From Prochlorococcus sp. AG-436-C14 (GTDB lineage Bacteria > Cyanobacteriota > Cyanobacteriia > PCC-6307 > Cyanobiaceae): 38,436 bases of DNA. The stretch covers positions 1-38,436 of the forward strand of contig QCPD01000015.1 in the NCBI GenBank assembly GCA_003209755.1. Reading direction: 5' to 3'. This document shows, in pieces, positions 12,055-20,300 of this stretch; the first letter of the stretch is position 1, and the number at the start of each line of letters is the position of its first letter. The notes under the pieces are model-generated. The model worked only from the letters and a program-made list of their open reading frames with translations. It had not been told where the DNA came from and searched no databases. Made by a program: the position numbers and the translations under genes.

Positions 12055-12452
12055 ACCTATTAATCCTCCTCGTCCCAATATTATTTTCTGGATTAGTAAT
12101 AAAGAGAATCGGGTGAAAGACTAAGTTTGCAGATAGTGAAATTTTTTTAAGCAGTAGAAGATTCATAACTTGATTCACATTGAACTTTTCCTTCTTTTTA
12201 CTCATAACTTTTCTACCAAAAGAGATACAGGTTGGAAAGTTCAGACCAATACACTAGTGCTGAACTTAAAAGGGGTGCCCAAAATCTCACCTACCCCCCG
12301 TCTTTGATGTAATTCCTTAGCTTGACCATCTATACAAGAATAGTGTATTTGTATTGGCCGGATCCCCGTCGCGAACGATAAAAAACCACCAGTGAGAAGG
12401 TGGTTTTTTATCGTTTGAATTAAGAAAATGAAACCAATCATAAAGAGAAGCA
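12055..12452. other. intergenic region with orphan hairpin and terminator
   Basis: No protein gene is supported in these 398 bases. An 8-base inverted repeat AAGTTCAG (12237-12244) / CTGAACTT (12260-12267) encloses the palindrome CACTAGTG. A very strong terminator-like stem follows at 12374-12415. The terminator has no obvious coding gene before it on the + strand, so an RNA gene of about 75-170 bases ending near 12413 is possible. Confidence 0.4.
12374..12415. terminator. long perfect hairpin, bidirectional terminator
   Basis: A 17-base perfect inverted repeat: the left arm 12374-12390 ends AAAAAACCACC and the right arm 12399-12415 begins GGTGGTTTTTT. The loop is 8 bases. The A-run and T-run lie inside the stem, so it can terminate in both directions. 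It sits just before the DUF1651-like gene and after a gene-free stretch. Confidence 0.75.
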
Positions 12453-12713
12453 TTGCCAGCTCCAGCAGGATGGTTAGTCGCTCCTGCAAGAGATTTTTCT
12501 TTGTTCTTTATTCGTGATCCAAAATCGGCCATAGTTAATTCGACTGTTTTAACTCAATTTTGCTATTGCACCGAAAAAGGTATCCCGATCCAATTGAAAA
12601 ATACAAGAAGACTGGATTATGAATCTGCTCAAGAAACTTGGAATGAACTGCTATCTAATTATTGGGAATTAGTTGAACATCAGATTAATGAGATTAATTA
12701 TGCGGCTGCTTAG
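12453..12713 (+). CDS. DUF1651-like small protein
   Basis: An 86-residue protein that resembles DUF1651, a small family found in Prochlorococcus and marine Synechococcus. The pattern seen is GWLVAPARDFSLFFIRDPKS at the N-terminus, a short variable part, EKGIPIQLKNTRRLDYESAQ, then a C-terminal tryptophan-containing segment TWNELLSNYWELVEHQIN. In the family the spacing GWL...F.RDP...LK.RR...A...W..LL..W is typical. The only available start is TTG, six bases after AGAGAAG; a stop lies four codons upstream. Function is unknown. Antisense frames over the same region are not supported. Confidence 0.65.
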   Translation: MPAPAGWLVAPARDFSLFFIRDPKSAIVNSTVLTQFCYCTEKGIPIQLKNTRRLDYESAQETWNELLSNYWELVEHQINEINYAAA

Positions 12714-12828
12714 CGGGATTATTTGCAATTATCCGCGGGAACAAGATGAAATCAATAGTGTTTTTTTGGATATGCTGATAGTTTTTTCCCATTATTTTCA
12801 GTCTCCTGTGTTTGGCAAGGTAAGTTCA

Positions 12829-12857
12829 TTAAAAAAGACCCCTATCGAGGTCTTCTG
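12829..12857 (-). terminator. terminator of the tRNA-Tyr/tRNA-Thr transcript
   Basis: Read on the - strand, AAGACC and GGTCTT arms enclose TCGATAGG and are followed by a T6 run. It lies about 35 bases beyond the tRNA-Thr 3' end and would end the two-tRNA transcript. Confidence 0.8.
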
Positions 12858-12892
12858 AGGGTGATTAATTGTCTCGATCGTCCCTCCGACGA

Positions 12893-12964
<72 letters not shown>

Positions 12965-12976
12965 TTGTGGAAAAGA

Positions 12977-13058
12977 TGGGCCGGGTTGGATTTGAACCAA
13001 CGTAGGCGTAGCCAGCGGATTTACAGTCCGCCCCCATTAACCACTCGGGCACCGACCC
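12977..13058 (-). tRNA. trnY: tRNA-Tyr (GTA)
   Basis: An 82-base type II tRNA on the - strand. The acceptor GGGTCGG pairs with CCGGCCC. The anticodon stem-loop GCGGACTGTAAATCCGC gives GTA. A long variable arm and a T-arm with GGTTCAAATCC follow. CCA is not encoded. It is cotranscribed with tRNA-Thr and divergent from aroQ. Confidence 0.97.
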
Positions 13059-13166
13059 GATCCACTTGAAGAGATTAACAGTAAATGGTGCCATTTTTCT
13101 TGAATTTGTTGGTCCTTTGAGGTTGGAATCGATACGATCATGAAAGATGTTTAATTCGTAAGGAAT

Positions 13167-13604
13167 ATGGATCTTTTACTTGTTAATGGTCCGAATTTAA
13201 ATCTTGTTGGAAAAAGGGAACCATCTATATACGGATCGCAAACTTTAGAAGACATTCAAGAAGAGTTATTGACTTTAGCTAGTGAACTGGATGCAAAGCT
13301 CAAATTCTTTCAGAGTAATTCAGAGGGCGAGATGATTGATTGCATTCATAACAGCGTTGGTTCAATTGACGGGATTTTAATTAACGCAGGCGCTTATACA
13401 CATACCTCTATTGCTCTTAGGGATGCTTTATTAGGTGTTGCTATTCCTTATGTAGAAGTACATTTAAGTAATATTTATTCTAGGGAAGAATTTCGACATA
13501 AATCATTCCTTTCGGATAAAGCTTTGGGTTTAGTTTGTGGCTTTGGAGCAAATAGTTATCAACTTGCTTTGGAGGGGATGGTTTCCTATTTAAAGCAAGC
13601 CTGA
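13167..13604 (+). CDS. aroQ: 3-dehydroquinate dehydratase, type II
   Basis: This enzyme converts 3-dehydroquinate to 3-dehydroshikimate in the shikimate pathway to aromatic amino acids. The 145-residue length is normal for the dodecameric type II enzyme. Motifs are the N-terminal [20 protein letters not shown] (catalytic Arg and Tyr lid), [31 protein letters not shown] and [16 protein letters not shown] with the catalytic His. ATG follows AAGGA. It starts a run aroQ - miaE-like - cobI with gaps of 7 and 21 bases. Confidence 0.97.
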   Translation: MDLLLVNGPNLNLVGKREPSIYGSQTLEDIQEELLTLASELDAKLKFFQSNSEGEMIDCIHNSVGSIDGILINAGAYTHTSIALRDALLGVAIPYVEVHLSNIYSREEFRHKSFLSDKALGLVCGFGANSYQLALEGMVSYLKQA

Positions 13605-13611
13605 CGAGCTT

Positions 13612-14226
13612 ATGGATAATTCAAAATCTCAAGTTATTGCGCAATCCAAGATTCGCTGGCTAATAAATGAAACTTCTGAAGATTGGATAGATCTTGCTAT
13701 TTCTCATCCAATGGAAATACTTTTGGACCATGCACATTGTGAGAGAAAGGCTGCTGGTGTAGCGTTGCAACTGATGTTTCGTTATGTAAGTGAACCTGGG
13801 CTTTCAGAGGTCTTAAGCCCTTTAGCAAGAGAGGAACTTGAACATTTTGAGAGGGTTTTGTCTATTTTAAAGGCGCGTGGAAAAAAACTGCAAAAATTAG
13901 CCTCACCCCCCTATGGAGCAATTCTCGCAAAAAATATTTGCAAAGATGAACCATTTCGAATGTTGGATAGCTTTCTAGTCGCTGGACTTATTGAGGCAAG
14001 GAGTCATGAAAGAATGAAATTATTGTCTATCCATTCTCCTGATATTGAACTTCGTAATTTATACGACGACTTACTAAAAAGTGAGGCTAGACATTTTGGA
14101 ATTTATTGGAAGTTAGCTGATGAACGTTTTGATCGATATATTCTTACTTCTAGGTTAGAAGAATTAGCTAAGGTTGAATCTGATGCTTTATTGGAAATGC
14201 ATCATGAGCCAAGAATGCATAGTTAA
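13612..14226 (+). CDS. miaE: tRNA-(ms2io6A)-hydroxylase-like diiron protein (MiaE family)
   Basis: A 204-residue ferritin-like four-helix protein. MiaE hydroxylates the isopentenyl side chain of 2-methylthio-N6-isopentenyladenosine at tRNA position 37. Iron ligands are recognisable as Glu/His pairs: HAHCERKA, REELEHFERV, EARSHERM and SEARHFGIYWKLA. This order fits MiaE proteins better than general ferritins. It lies 7 bases after aroQ and is probably cotranscribed. The exact tRNA substrate has not been shown in picocyanobacteria as far as I know, so the reaction is a family assignment. Confidence 0.88.
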   Translation: MDNSKSQVIAQSKIRWLINETSEDWIDLAISHPMEILLDHAHCERKAAGVALQLMFRYVSEPGLSEVLSPLAREELEHFERVLSILKARGKKLQKLASPPYGAILAKNICKDEPFRMLDSFLVAGLIEARSHERMKLLSIHSPDIELRNLYDDLLKSEARHFGIYWKLADERFDRYILTSRLEELAKVESDALLEMHHEPRMHS

Positions 14227-14247
14227 TTATCTCTTTTAAGTAGACAG

Positions 14248-14991
14248 ATGTTACCCAATAAAATGAAAGTTTTGACTATTACTGGCGTAGGCCCAGGTGA
14301 TCCCTCTTTATTGACTTTGGCAGCAGTTGATGCCATTCAAGAATCAACCGTAGTTTCTTATCCTGTCTCGACTAGGGGAGGAGAGAGTCTTGCTGAAAGA
14401 ATTGCTTCAAAATGGATAACCAAAGATAAAAAAAAATTGCCTTTGCATTTCCCCATGGTTGACGATCAGAACACTTTAAAAAGTGCATGGCGAGTTGCTG
14501 GGAATGAATTAATGAAGATGGTTGAGAAAGGTGAAAGAGTCGTTTTCCTTGCTCAAGGAGATATATCGATTTTTTCGACAGGCTCTTATCTTTCAAAGGA
14601 GCTAGAAAAAAATCATTCAAAGTGCCTTGTTAAATTAATTCCAGGTGTTACATCTTTTTCTGCAGCTGCTGCGAAAAGTAAATTACCACTTGCTTTTCAA
14701 GAGGAACAATTGCTTATATTACCTGTTCCAGACTCCTATGAAGAGCTAAAGCTTATTTTGTCTGATTCAGTGTCAAAGAAAAGAGTAGTTGTTTTGCTCA
14801 AACTTGGTAAAAAATGGGATTGGGTTAAACCTTTGCTTGAAGAACTTGATCTAATAAAAAGGTCTATATTCGCAGAAAGAATAGGATTTTCAGATCAACA
14901 AATTCTTAGGGCATCTGATCTTTCCTCAGGTACTAGGCCATACTTTTCTTTACTTTTGATTCGGCAAAGTTGGCCTTTGACAATGCCATAA
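14248..14991 (+). CDS. cobI: precorrin-2 C20-methyltransferase
   Basis: An SAM-dependent methyltransferase of cobalamin (pseudocobalamin in marine picocyanobacteria) synthesis that methylates C-20 of the corrin precursor. The 247 residues have the tetrapyrrole methylase fold: N-terminal ITGVGPGDPSLLTLAAVDAI, then VVFLAQGDISIFSTGSYL and LIPGVTSFSAAAAKSKLPLA. These features match CobI/CbiL rather than the C11 or C17 enzymes. ATG at 14248 is used; a second ATG five codons on is possible. It ends 5 bases before the stop of convergent dus. Confidence 0.92.
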   Translation: MLPNKMKVLTITGVGPGDPSLLTLAAVDAIQESTVVSYPVSTRGGESLAERIASKWITKDKKKLPLHFPMVDDQNTLKSAWRVAGNELMKMVEKGERVVFLAQGDISIFSTGSYLSKELEKNHSKCLVKLIPGVTSFSAAAAKSKLPLAFQEEQLLILPVPDSYEELKLILSDSVSKKRVVVLLKLGKKWDWVKPLLEELDLIKRSIFAERIGFSDQQILRASDLSSGTRPYFSLLLIRQSWPLTMP

Positions 14992-14996
14992 ATTTT

Positions 14997-15989
14997 TTAG
15001 TTGAATTTAATAAGTTCGTCTTCGAGTAATTTTATTGCGTCTTTTGGAGTGCTTGCTCTAATTAATTTATGGCGTAGAGAATAAGCACCTTCAAAATCTC
15101 TACAAGTCCAATTCATATGTTTCCTTGCAATCAAAAGGCCATGATTACCTTTCTTTGAAACGAGTAATTTTAGATGTTCTAAACATAAACTAACTTTCAT
15201 CTTTGCGTCAGGTGGTTTAAAAGTTTTTTGATTCTTAATTTCTTCATCAATTTGACCAACCAGCCATGGAGCGCCCATACTTGCCCTTCCGATCATCACC
15301 CCATCGGCATTGGTAATCTCTAGGCATTGAATAGCATCGCGAGAGTTTTTAATGTCACCATTTGCAATTACGGGTATATCTAATGACTTTTTGATTTTTG
15401 AAATAGCTTCCCAGTTTGCATAGCCAGAAAAACCTTGACTTCTCGTTCGCCCATGAACAGTTATGAGTTGCGCCCCTGCCTCCTGTAGTCCTAAAGCAAA
15501 AGCAACTGGATTACTGGTGTCTTCGCACCAACCCAACCTTATCTTTACTGTTACTGGAATTGATATGGCTTTTGATACCTTGTTGACGATTAATTTAGCA
15601 AGCTCTGGTTCTTTTAATAAAGCACTTCCACCTCCTTTTTTAGCAATTTTTTTTACTGGGCAACCCATATTGATATCTATGAGAAATGCACCAGATGATT
15701 CCGCTTTGATGGCAGCATCTACCATTGAATTTGGCCTATGGTCAAAGAGTTGAACACCAATTGGCCCACTCTCTTCTGAAAGCTCAATTACCTTTTCTAC
15801 ACCATGACCTAATTCAAGACTTTTAGCATTTACCATTTCAGTAAAAAGCAAAGCTTTTGGCGACCATCTCCGAACAAATTTCCTAAATATTTGATCGCTT
15901 ACTCCTGCGAGTGGGGACTGAATAACCGGGCACTCTAAAAATCTCGAAGTCCCATTGCCTGATAAAAAAATTGGAGATAACTTTTTCAT
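14997..15989 (-). CDS. dus: tRNA-dihydrouridine synthase (DusB/NifR3 type)
   Basis: An FMN enzyme that reduces uridine to dihydrouridine in the tRNA D-loop. The 330-residue length is normal. Motifs are SPLAGVSDQIFRKFVRRW at the TIM-barrel start, INMGCPVKKIAKKGGGSALL with the catalytic Cys, VTVKIRLGW, ITVHGRTRSQGFSGYANWEAI and DGVMIGRASMGAPWL for flavin phosphate. The subtype is inferred from sequence resemblance. It is transcribed alone on the - strand. Confidence 0.94.
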   Translation of the reverse strand: MKKLSPIFLSGNGTSRFLECPVIQSPLAGVSDQIFRKFVRRWSPKALLFTEMVNAKSLELGHGVEKVIELSEESGPIGVQLFDHRPNSMVDAAIKAESSGAFLIDINMGCPVKKIAKKGGGSALLKEPELAKLIVNKVSKAISIPVTVKIRLGWCEDTSNPVAFALGLQEAGAQLITVHGRTRSQGFSGYANWEAISKIKKSLDIPVIANGDIKNSRDAIQCLEITNADGVMIGRASMGAPWLVGQIDEEIKNQKTFKPPDAKMKVSLCLEHLKLLVSKKGNHGLLIARKHMNWTCRDFEGAYSLRHKLIRASTPKDAIKLLEDELIKFN

Positions 15990-16206
15990 CTGTAAAGTAG
16001 GGTTGGATTTATTTCAGTCATTACAAAAAAACAAAGTTTTAGTTGTTTCGTTGGTTTCAGAAAATAAGCAAAAAATACTTAATGATGCTTTTAAGGAAAT
16101 TGGTACTTGCATAAAAATTATCAAAACCATAAGGATTGCTATTAAAGATGGCTTGGCAGTTAATGAATCCCTTTTTTTTTGGGTTAATCTTTTTAGGGAA
16201 GTTTGA
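15955..16206 (+). CDS. doubtful small ORF between dus and der
   Basis: The 327-base gap 15990-16316 has no recognised gene. One frame on the + strand, overlapping the 5' end of dus, could encode up to 83 residues from a TTG. The part after 16030 (NKQKILNDAFKEIGTCIKIIKT and onward) has codon use like neighbouring genes, but there is no convincing ribosome binding site and no family is recognised. It may be a real small gene, a decayed gene, or chance. The opposite-strand frame looks like a shadow. Confidence 0.2.
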   Translation: MPDKKIGDNFFICKVGLDLFQSLQKNKVLVVSLVSENKQKILNDAFKEIGTCIKIIKTIRIAIKDGLAVNESLFFWVNLFREV

Positions 16207-16316
16207 TTTCTAAATTTCATTTTGGAATCGAACTCTTTTTTCATACTTGTAGTATGAGGAATTAATCTTGATTTTGACCTATAAAGGGTAAATAATCTTA
16301 TGAAAGGTAGAAGAAG

Positions 16317-17687
16317 TTGGCGCTACCAATAGTCGCAATAATTGGGCGACCAAATGTTGGGAAATCTACATTGGTGAATCGCTTATGTCAGAGCAGACAA
16401 GCCATTGTTCATGATGAGCCAGGAGTAACTAGAGATCGAACTTATCAAGATGGATTTTGGAGGGATAGAGATTTTAAAGTTGTAGATACTGGAGGCCTAG
16501 TTTTTGATGACGATAGTGAGTTCCTTCCTGAAATCAGAGAGCAAGCTAATCTTGCTCTAGAAGAAGCCGTAGTTGCATTAGTAATTGTTGATGGTCAGGA
16601 GGGAGTGACTACGGCTGATGAATCGATTGCTGAATTTTTAAGGTCTCATTCCTGTAAAACACTCGTAGTGGTTAATAAATGTGAATCTCCCGAGCAAGGG
16701 TTGGCAATGGCAGCTGATTTTTGGAAACTTGGTCTAGGTGAGCCCTATCCAATTTCTGCCATTCATGGAGTAGGTACAGGCGACCTGCTTGATCATGTGG
16801 TTAATTTGTTTCCCTCTAAAGATTTGGATGAAGTTAGTGATTCTCCTATTCAATTAGCAATTATTGGAAGACCAAATGTAGGTAAGTCAAGTCTTCTTAA
16901 TTCTATTTGTGGAGAGACAAGAGCAATTGTTAGTTCTATCAGGGGAACAACTCGAGATACGATTGATACGCGAATTACTTATCAGGGCAAGGAATGGAAA
17001 TTAGTTGATACGGCAGGAATACGTAGACGTAGAAGTGTAAATTATGGTCCAGAATTTTTTGGTATTAATCGCAGTTTCAAGGCGATAGAAAGAAGTGATA
17101 TTTGTGTGTTGGTTATAGATGCTTTGGATGGCGTCACAGAACAAGATCAGAGGCTTGCAGGTAGAATCGAACAGGAAGGAAGAGCTTGTTTGATAGTCAT
17201 AAATAAATGGGATGCTGTAGAAAAAGATAGTCATACAATGTCTGCAATGGAAAAAGACATTCGTTCAAAACTATATTTTCTCGATTGGGCCGAGATGATT
17301 TTTACATCTGCGCTTACTGGACAAAGAGTTGAAGGCATTTTTGCCTTAGCTACTTTGGCAGTCGATCAGAATAGAAGAAGGGTAACTACATCAGTTGTTA
17401 ATGAGGTGCTGACGGAGGCATTGAAATGGAGAAGTCCTCCTACAACTAGAGGTGGAAAACAAGGGCGTCTTTATTACGGTACTCAAGTAGCTATTAATCC
17501 TCCAAGTTTTACTTTGTTTGTGAATGAACCTAAATTGTTTGGGGAAACTTACCGAAGATATATTGAGAGACAAATTAGAGAGGGTATTGGTTTTGAAGGG
17601 ACTCCTATAAAATTGTTTTGGAGAGGGAAGCAGCAACGCGATGTCGAAAAAGATTTAGCACGCCAACAGAAAGGAACTCGAAATTAG
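16317..17687 (+). CDS. der: ribosome-assembly GTPase Der (EngA)
   Basis: An essential double-GTPase needed for 50S subunit maturation. The 456-residue length is normal. The first G domain begins with [17 protein letters not shown] (about residues 7-23) and has DTGG and NKCE motifs. The second begins [16 protein letters not shown] (about 183) with DTAGIRRR and NKWD. A KH-like C-terminal domain follows. The start is TTG after AGAAG; the preceding ATG at 16300 is out of frame and stops quickly. It is followed 9 bases on by the ecfT-like gene. Confidence 0.97.
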   Translation: MALPIVAIIGRPNVGKSTLVNRLCQSRQAIVHDEPGVTRDRTYQDGFWRDRDFKVVDTGGLVFDDDSEFLPEIREQANLALEEAVVALVIVDGQEGVTTADESIAEFLRSHSCKTLVVVNKCESPEQGLAMAADFWKLGLGEPYPISAIHGVGTGDLLDHVVNLFPSKDLDEVSDSPIQLAIIGRPNVGKSSLLNSICGETRAIVSSIRGTTRDTIDTRITYQGKEWKLVDTAGIRRRRSVNYGPEFFGINRSFKAIERSDICVLVIDALDGVTEQDQRLAGRIEQEGRACLIVINKWDAVEKDSHTMSAMEKDIRSKLYFLDWAEMIFTSALTGQRVEGIFALATLAVDQNRRRVTTSVVNEVLTEALKWRSPPTTRGGKQGRLYYGTQVAINPPSFTLFVNEPKLFGETYRRYIERQIREGIGFEGTPIKLFWRGKQQRDVEKDLARQQKGTRN

Positions 17688-17696
17688 TAATTATTT

Positions 17697-18611
17697 ATGG
17701 ATTGGTTAAAAAAAATTCCAATTGGTCAATATGTCTCTGGCAAATCCAGCTGGCTTCGTGGCATTGATCCTCGAATCAAGGTTTCATGGATTTTGTTGTT
17801 TTTGTTAACTCCAATTTTAGCTAATTCCATATGGAGAATTTCAATAGCTTTTGTTCTTTTATTGATTACATTTTTTAGCTTGCTTCCTCCACGTATATGG
17901 TGGCGGTCTCTAGTGTTTTTATTGGCTTTCTCTTTGATTATTGGATGCTTATCGATTGTTTTACCTGCTAGCGAACCATCATTTGAATTGAGCATAAGAG
18001 CACCTCATGAAATACCAGGAGCAATTGTTTTGACTCGATCATGGGAGATTTTCAAGTTAGGACCATTGAACTTCGGGGGTATTTCATTAGGACCATTAAT
18101 TATCGATCGTCGCTCTGCAGAATTAGGCATTAAAACATCAACCTTGATTTTTACTGTTATTCACAGTGTGAATTTGATGTTAATTACAACCCCTCCTGAA
18201 GAACTTGTGTGGGCAATAAGGTGGTTTTTTGCGCCTTTAACTTCCTTTGGATTCCCTTTGGAAAAACTATCATTTCAACTACTTTTGGCTTTACGATTTT
18301 TACCTTTAGTTCAAGAGGAACTCCAAAACCTCTTTCGTTCAATTGGCGTTAGGGCAATTGATTTTAGGAAATTGGGATTTAAAAGTTCATTGGCTTTGTT
18401 TGTATGTTTAGGGGAAAGGCTTTTATCAAATATCTTACTTAGGGCAGAGCAAGGGGCTGACTCGTTAATGTCAAGGGAGGGGCTTTGGCTATCGTCACAA
18501 CAAATACGACCTTGCATTGTTGTTGATTCTAAATATTTGTGGATTAATTTAAGTTCAATTTTTCTGCTTTTGATAGCTATTAGCTTACGTTGTCTGTATG
18601 GTACATCTTAA
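17697..18611 (+). CDS. energy-coupling factor transporter transmembrane protein (EcfT/CbiQ family)
   Basis: A 304-residue integral membrane protein of the CbiQ/EcfT family, the T-component that couples ABC ATPases to substrate-binding S-components for vitamins or metal ions. It starts KSSWLRGIDPRIKVSWILLFLL, the common family entry (L-x-x-x-D-P-R-x-K). Hydrophobic helices lie at about 25-95 and 145-175. The coupling-helix area contains SIGVRAIDFRK and RAEQGADSLMSREG, diverged forms of the two Ala-Arg-Gly motifs. No ATPase or S-component is adjacent, so substrate cannot be stated. It lies between der and pipX. Confidence 0.85.
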   Translation: MDWLKKIPIGQYVSGKSSWLRGIDPRIKVSWILLFLLTPILANSIWRISIAFVLLLITFFSLLPPRIWWRSLVFLLAFSLIIGCLSIVLPASEPSFELSIRAPHEIPGAIVLTRSWEIFKLGPLNFGGISLGPLIIDRRSAELGIKTSTLIFTVIHSVNLMLITTPPEELVWAIRWFFAPLTSFGFPLEKLSFQLLLALRFLPLVQEELQNLFRSIGVRAIDFRKLGFKSSLALFVCLGERLLSNILLRAEQGADSLMSREGLWLSSQQIRPCIVVDSKYLWINLSSIFLLLIAISLRCLYGTS

Positions 18612-18629
18612 TTAAAAAAAAACTAAGAA

Positions 18630-18896
18630 TTGAACGCTGAACGCTATCTAAATCATCCGACTTTTGGAATGCTATATCTAGTGTCACCAGCAAGTAATGG
18701 TAGAGACGTATATGCAACTTTATATGCTCAAAAAATATTTTTTTTAGTTACCCTTCAACCACGGGGAGCAACTTTTGAAGTTATTCCATATATGGATGCT
18801 AGACATTATTCAGAAATGCATCTGTCTAAATGTAAGCGAGAAAAATACTCCGATATTGATGTTTGGCAGGAATTATTTAATCAAACTTTTATGTGA
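18630..18896 (+). CDS. pipX: PII-interacting protein X (PipX), NtcA co-activator
   Basis: PipX shuttles between the nitrogen sensor PII and the transcription factor NtcA and enhances NtcA action when nitrogen is scarce. The 88 residues match: YLNHPTFGMLYLVSP, then ATLYAQKIFFLVTLQPRG in the Tudor-like domain, DARHYSEMHL and a C-terminal helical part ending QELFNQTFM. The start is TTG; no ATG is available in a sensible place. It overlaps the next gene by four bases (GTGA), the classic pipX-pipY coupling. Confidence 0.93.
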   Translation: MNAERYLNHPTFGMLYLVSPASNGRDVYATLYAQKIFFLVTLQPRGATFEVIPYMDARHYSEMHLSKCKREKYSDIDVWQELFNQTFM

Positions 18897-19549
18897 CTCC
18901 ATTCGACTTGATTTTGATTGGCTCTAATGAATTTAAGATTATTAAAGACTCTTTACCCTTAGGGGTAAGTTTACTTGCTGTAAGTAAGGGGCACCATCAA
19001 GAATCCATACGTAAACTTTCTGGTTTTGGTCAGTTGGATTTTGGAGAAAGTCGTTTGCAAGAGGCTATTCCCAAAAAAATCGATCTGCATGATCTAAAGC
19101 AACTCCGATGGCATTTTGTTGGTAAATTGCAGAAAAATAAAGTTAGAGGAGTTATTAAAGAATTTGACTTTATTCATTCTGTTGATTCTTTGTCTCTGCT
19201 TGAACGAATTTCTAGGATTTCACAAGAAGAGCAAAAAACTCCGAATATATTTTTTCAAGTAAAATTTAGAGATGATTCCAATAAAGGTGGTTTCTTAAAA
19301 AAAGACCTATTGAACAATTGGCCCAAGATTATTTCTTTGAACAATATTAATTTGATTGGACTAATGACAATCCCACCAATAGATCTTAATTCCTATCAAA
19401 GAAAAGATTTATTTTGTGAATGTAGAAATTTTGCAAATCAATTGGGATTAAAAGATTGTTCAATGGGAATGAGCAACGATTGGCAAGAGGCTATAGAAGG
19501 TGGCGCTACTTGGATTCGCTTGGGATCTCTTTTGTTTGGGAAACGTTAG
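18893..19549 (+). CDS. pipY: pyridoxal-phosphate homeostasis protein PipY (YggS family)
   Basis: A 218-residue PLP-binding TIM-barrel protein without known enzymatic activity that controls PLP supply; in cyanobacteria it is functionally linked to PipX. Motifs are VSLLAVSKGHHQESIRKL with the PLP lysine, DFGESRLQEAI, RWHFVGKLQKNKVR, GLMTIPP, and the C-terminal SMGMSNDWQEAIEGGATWIRLGSLLFG that holds the phosphate. The GTG start lies inside the pipX end. The next gene, sepF, is also a conserved neighbour of YggS genes in many bacteria. Confidence 0.94.
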   Translation: MTPFDLILIGSNEFKIIKDSLPLGVSLLAVSKGHHQESIRKLSGFGQLDFGESRLQEAIPKKIDLHDLKQLRWHFVGKLQKNKVRGVIKEFDFIHSVDSLSLLERISRISQEEQKTPNIFFQVKFRDDSNKGGFLKKDLLNNWPKIISLNNINLIGLMTIPPIDLNSYQRKDLFCECRNFANQLGLKDCSMGMSNDWQEAIEGGATWIRLGSLLFGKR

Positions 19550-19711
19550 ACCTAGATAAATTATCGAAGATATGAAAAAACTAAGAAAAAAGCTTGCCCC
19601 TTAAGATAAGGAGCGTTATTTAAGTATATGGTTCATCCTTCATGTTGTTGAAGATGTATCGATTGTTGGCTTATCCAACTTTTAAACAAATTATTCCGAG
19701 AGGATTAACTG

Positions 19712-20287
19712 GTGTCGCTTATTTCCCGTCTTCGTGCTGTCGTCGCTGGTGATGACTTTTTAGATAGTGATTTTGATGAGCTCGATTACGATACAAGTGA
19801 TGACTATGAGAATTTCAATAGAGGGAACAAACAAGCAAGTGGAGAAATGGCAACCATCTCTCAGACTAATCCATTTGATGGAAGGAGTGGTTTTACATCT
19901 TCAAATGTGATTGGTATGCCTGGGATCTCAACAAATGATTCTGAGGTTAGTTTAATGGAACCTCGTAGCTTTGATGAGATGCCAAGAGTGATTCAAGCTT
20001 TGCGGGAGCGTAAAACAGTTATTTTAAATCTAACAATGATGGAGCCTGATCAGGCTCAGAGAGCCGTTGATTTTGTTGCAGGTGGAACGTTTGCGATTGA
20101 TGGACATCAAGAAAGAGTTGGAGAAAGTATTTTTCTCTTTGCACCTTCTTGTGTGACAGTAACCAACTCATTTCAAGAGGAGGCATCCCCTTCAAATATG
20201 ACTAATAAAGGCACTGATTTGATTTCCAAGGGAACCTCTCCTGCTCCAGAGCCTGCTTGGGGGGAGACAGTCGCTACAGCTCTTTGA
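19712..20287 (+). CDS. sepF: cell-division protein SepF (Cdv2)
   Basis: SepF bundles FtsZ filaments and anchors them to the membrane. The 191 residues show an amphipathic N-terminus ([13 protein letters not shown]) and an acidic, disordered linker to about residue 85. The SepF core follows at about 88-155: [40 protein letters not shown] and [17 protein letters not shown] start after GAGAGG. It is preceded by a 162-base gap, which may hold its own promoter, and followed 13 bases on by proC. Confidence 0.95.
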   Translation: MSLISRLRAVVAGDDFLDSDFDELDYDTSDDYENFNRGNKQASGEMATISQTNPFDGRSGFTSSNVIGMPGISTNDSEVSLMEPRSFDEMPRVIQALRERKTVILNLTMMEPDQAQRAVDFVAGGTFAIDGHQERVGESIFLFAPSCVTVTNSFQEEASPSNMTNKGTDLISKGTSPAPEPAWGETVATAL

Positions 20288-20300
20288 AAGATTAGATAGA

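Noticed and set aside
12014-12205. A 63-residue - strand ORF starting MSKKKEKFNV
   Set aside because: It reads through the Yfr2 terminator, has no recognisable family and no clear ribosome binding site.
12241-12532. Two overlapping - strand ORFs of 71 and 82 residues
   Set aside because: They run antisense to the DUF1651-like gene and straight through the strong terminator, where the hairpin itself encodes the residues. The + strand frame matches a known family.
16014-16244. A 76-residue - strand ORF with a hydrophobic segment
   Set aside because: It is antisense to another doubtful frame, with no start signal or family, and the hydrophobic run reflects AT-rich sequence.
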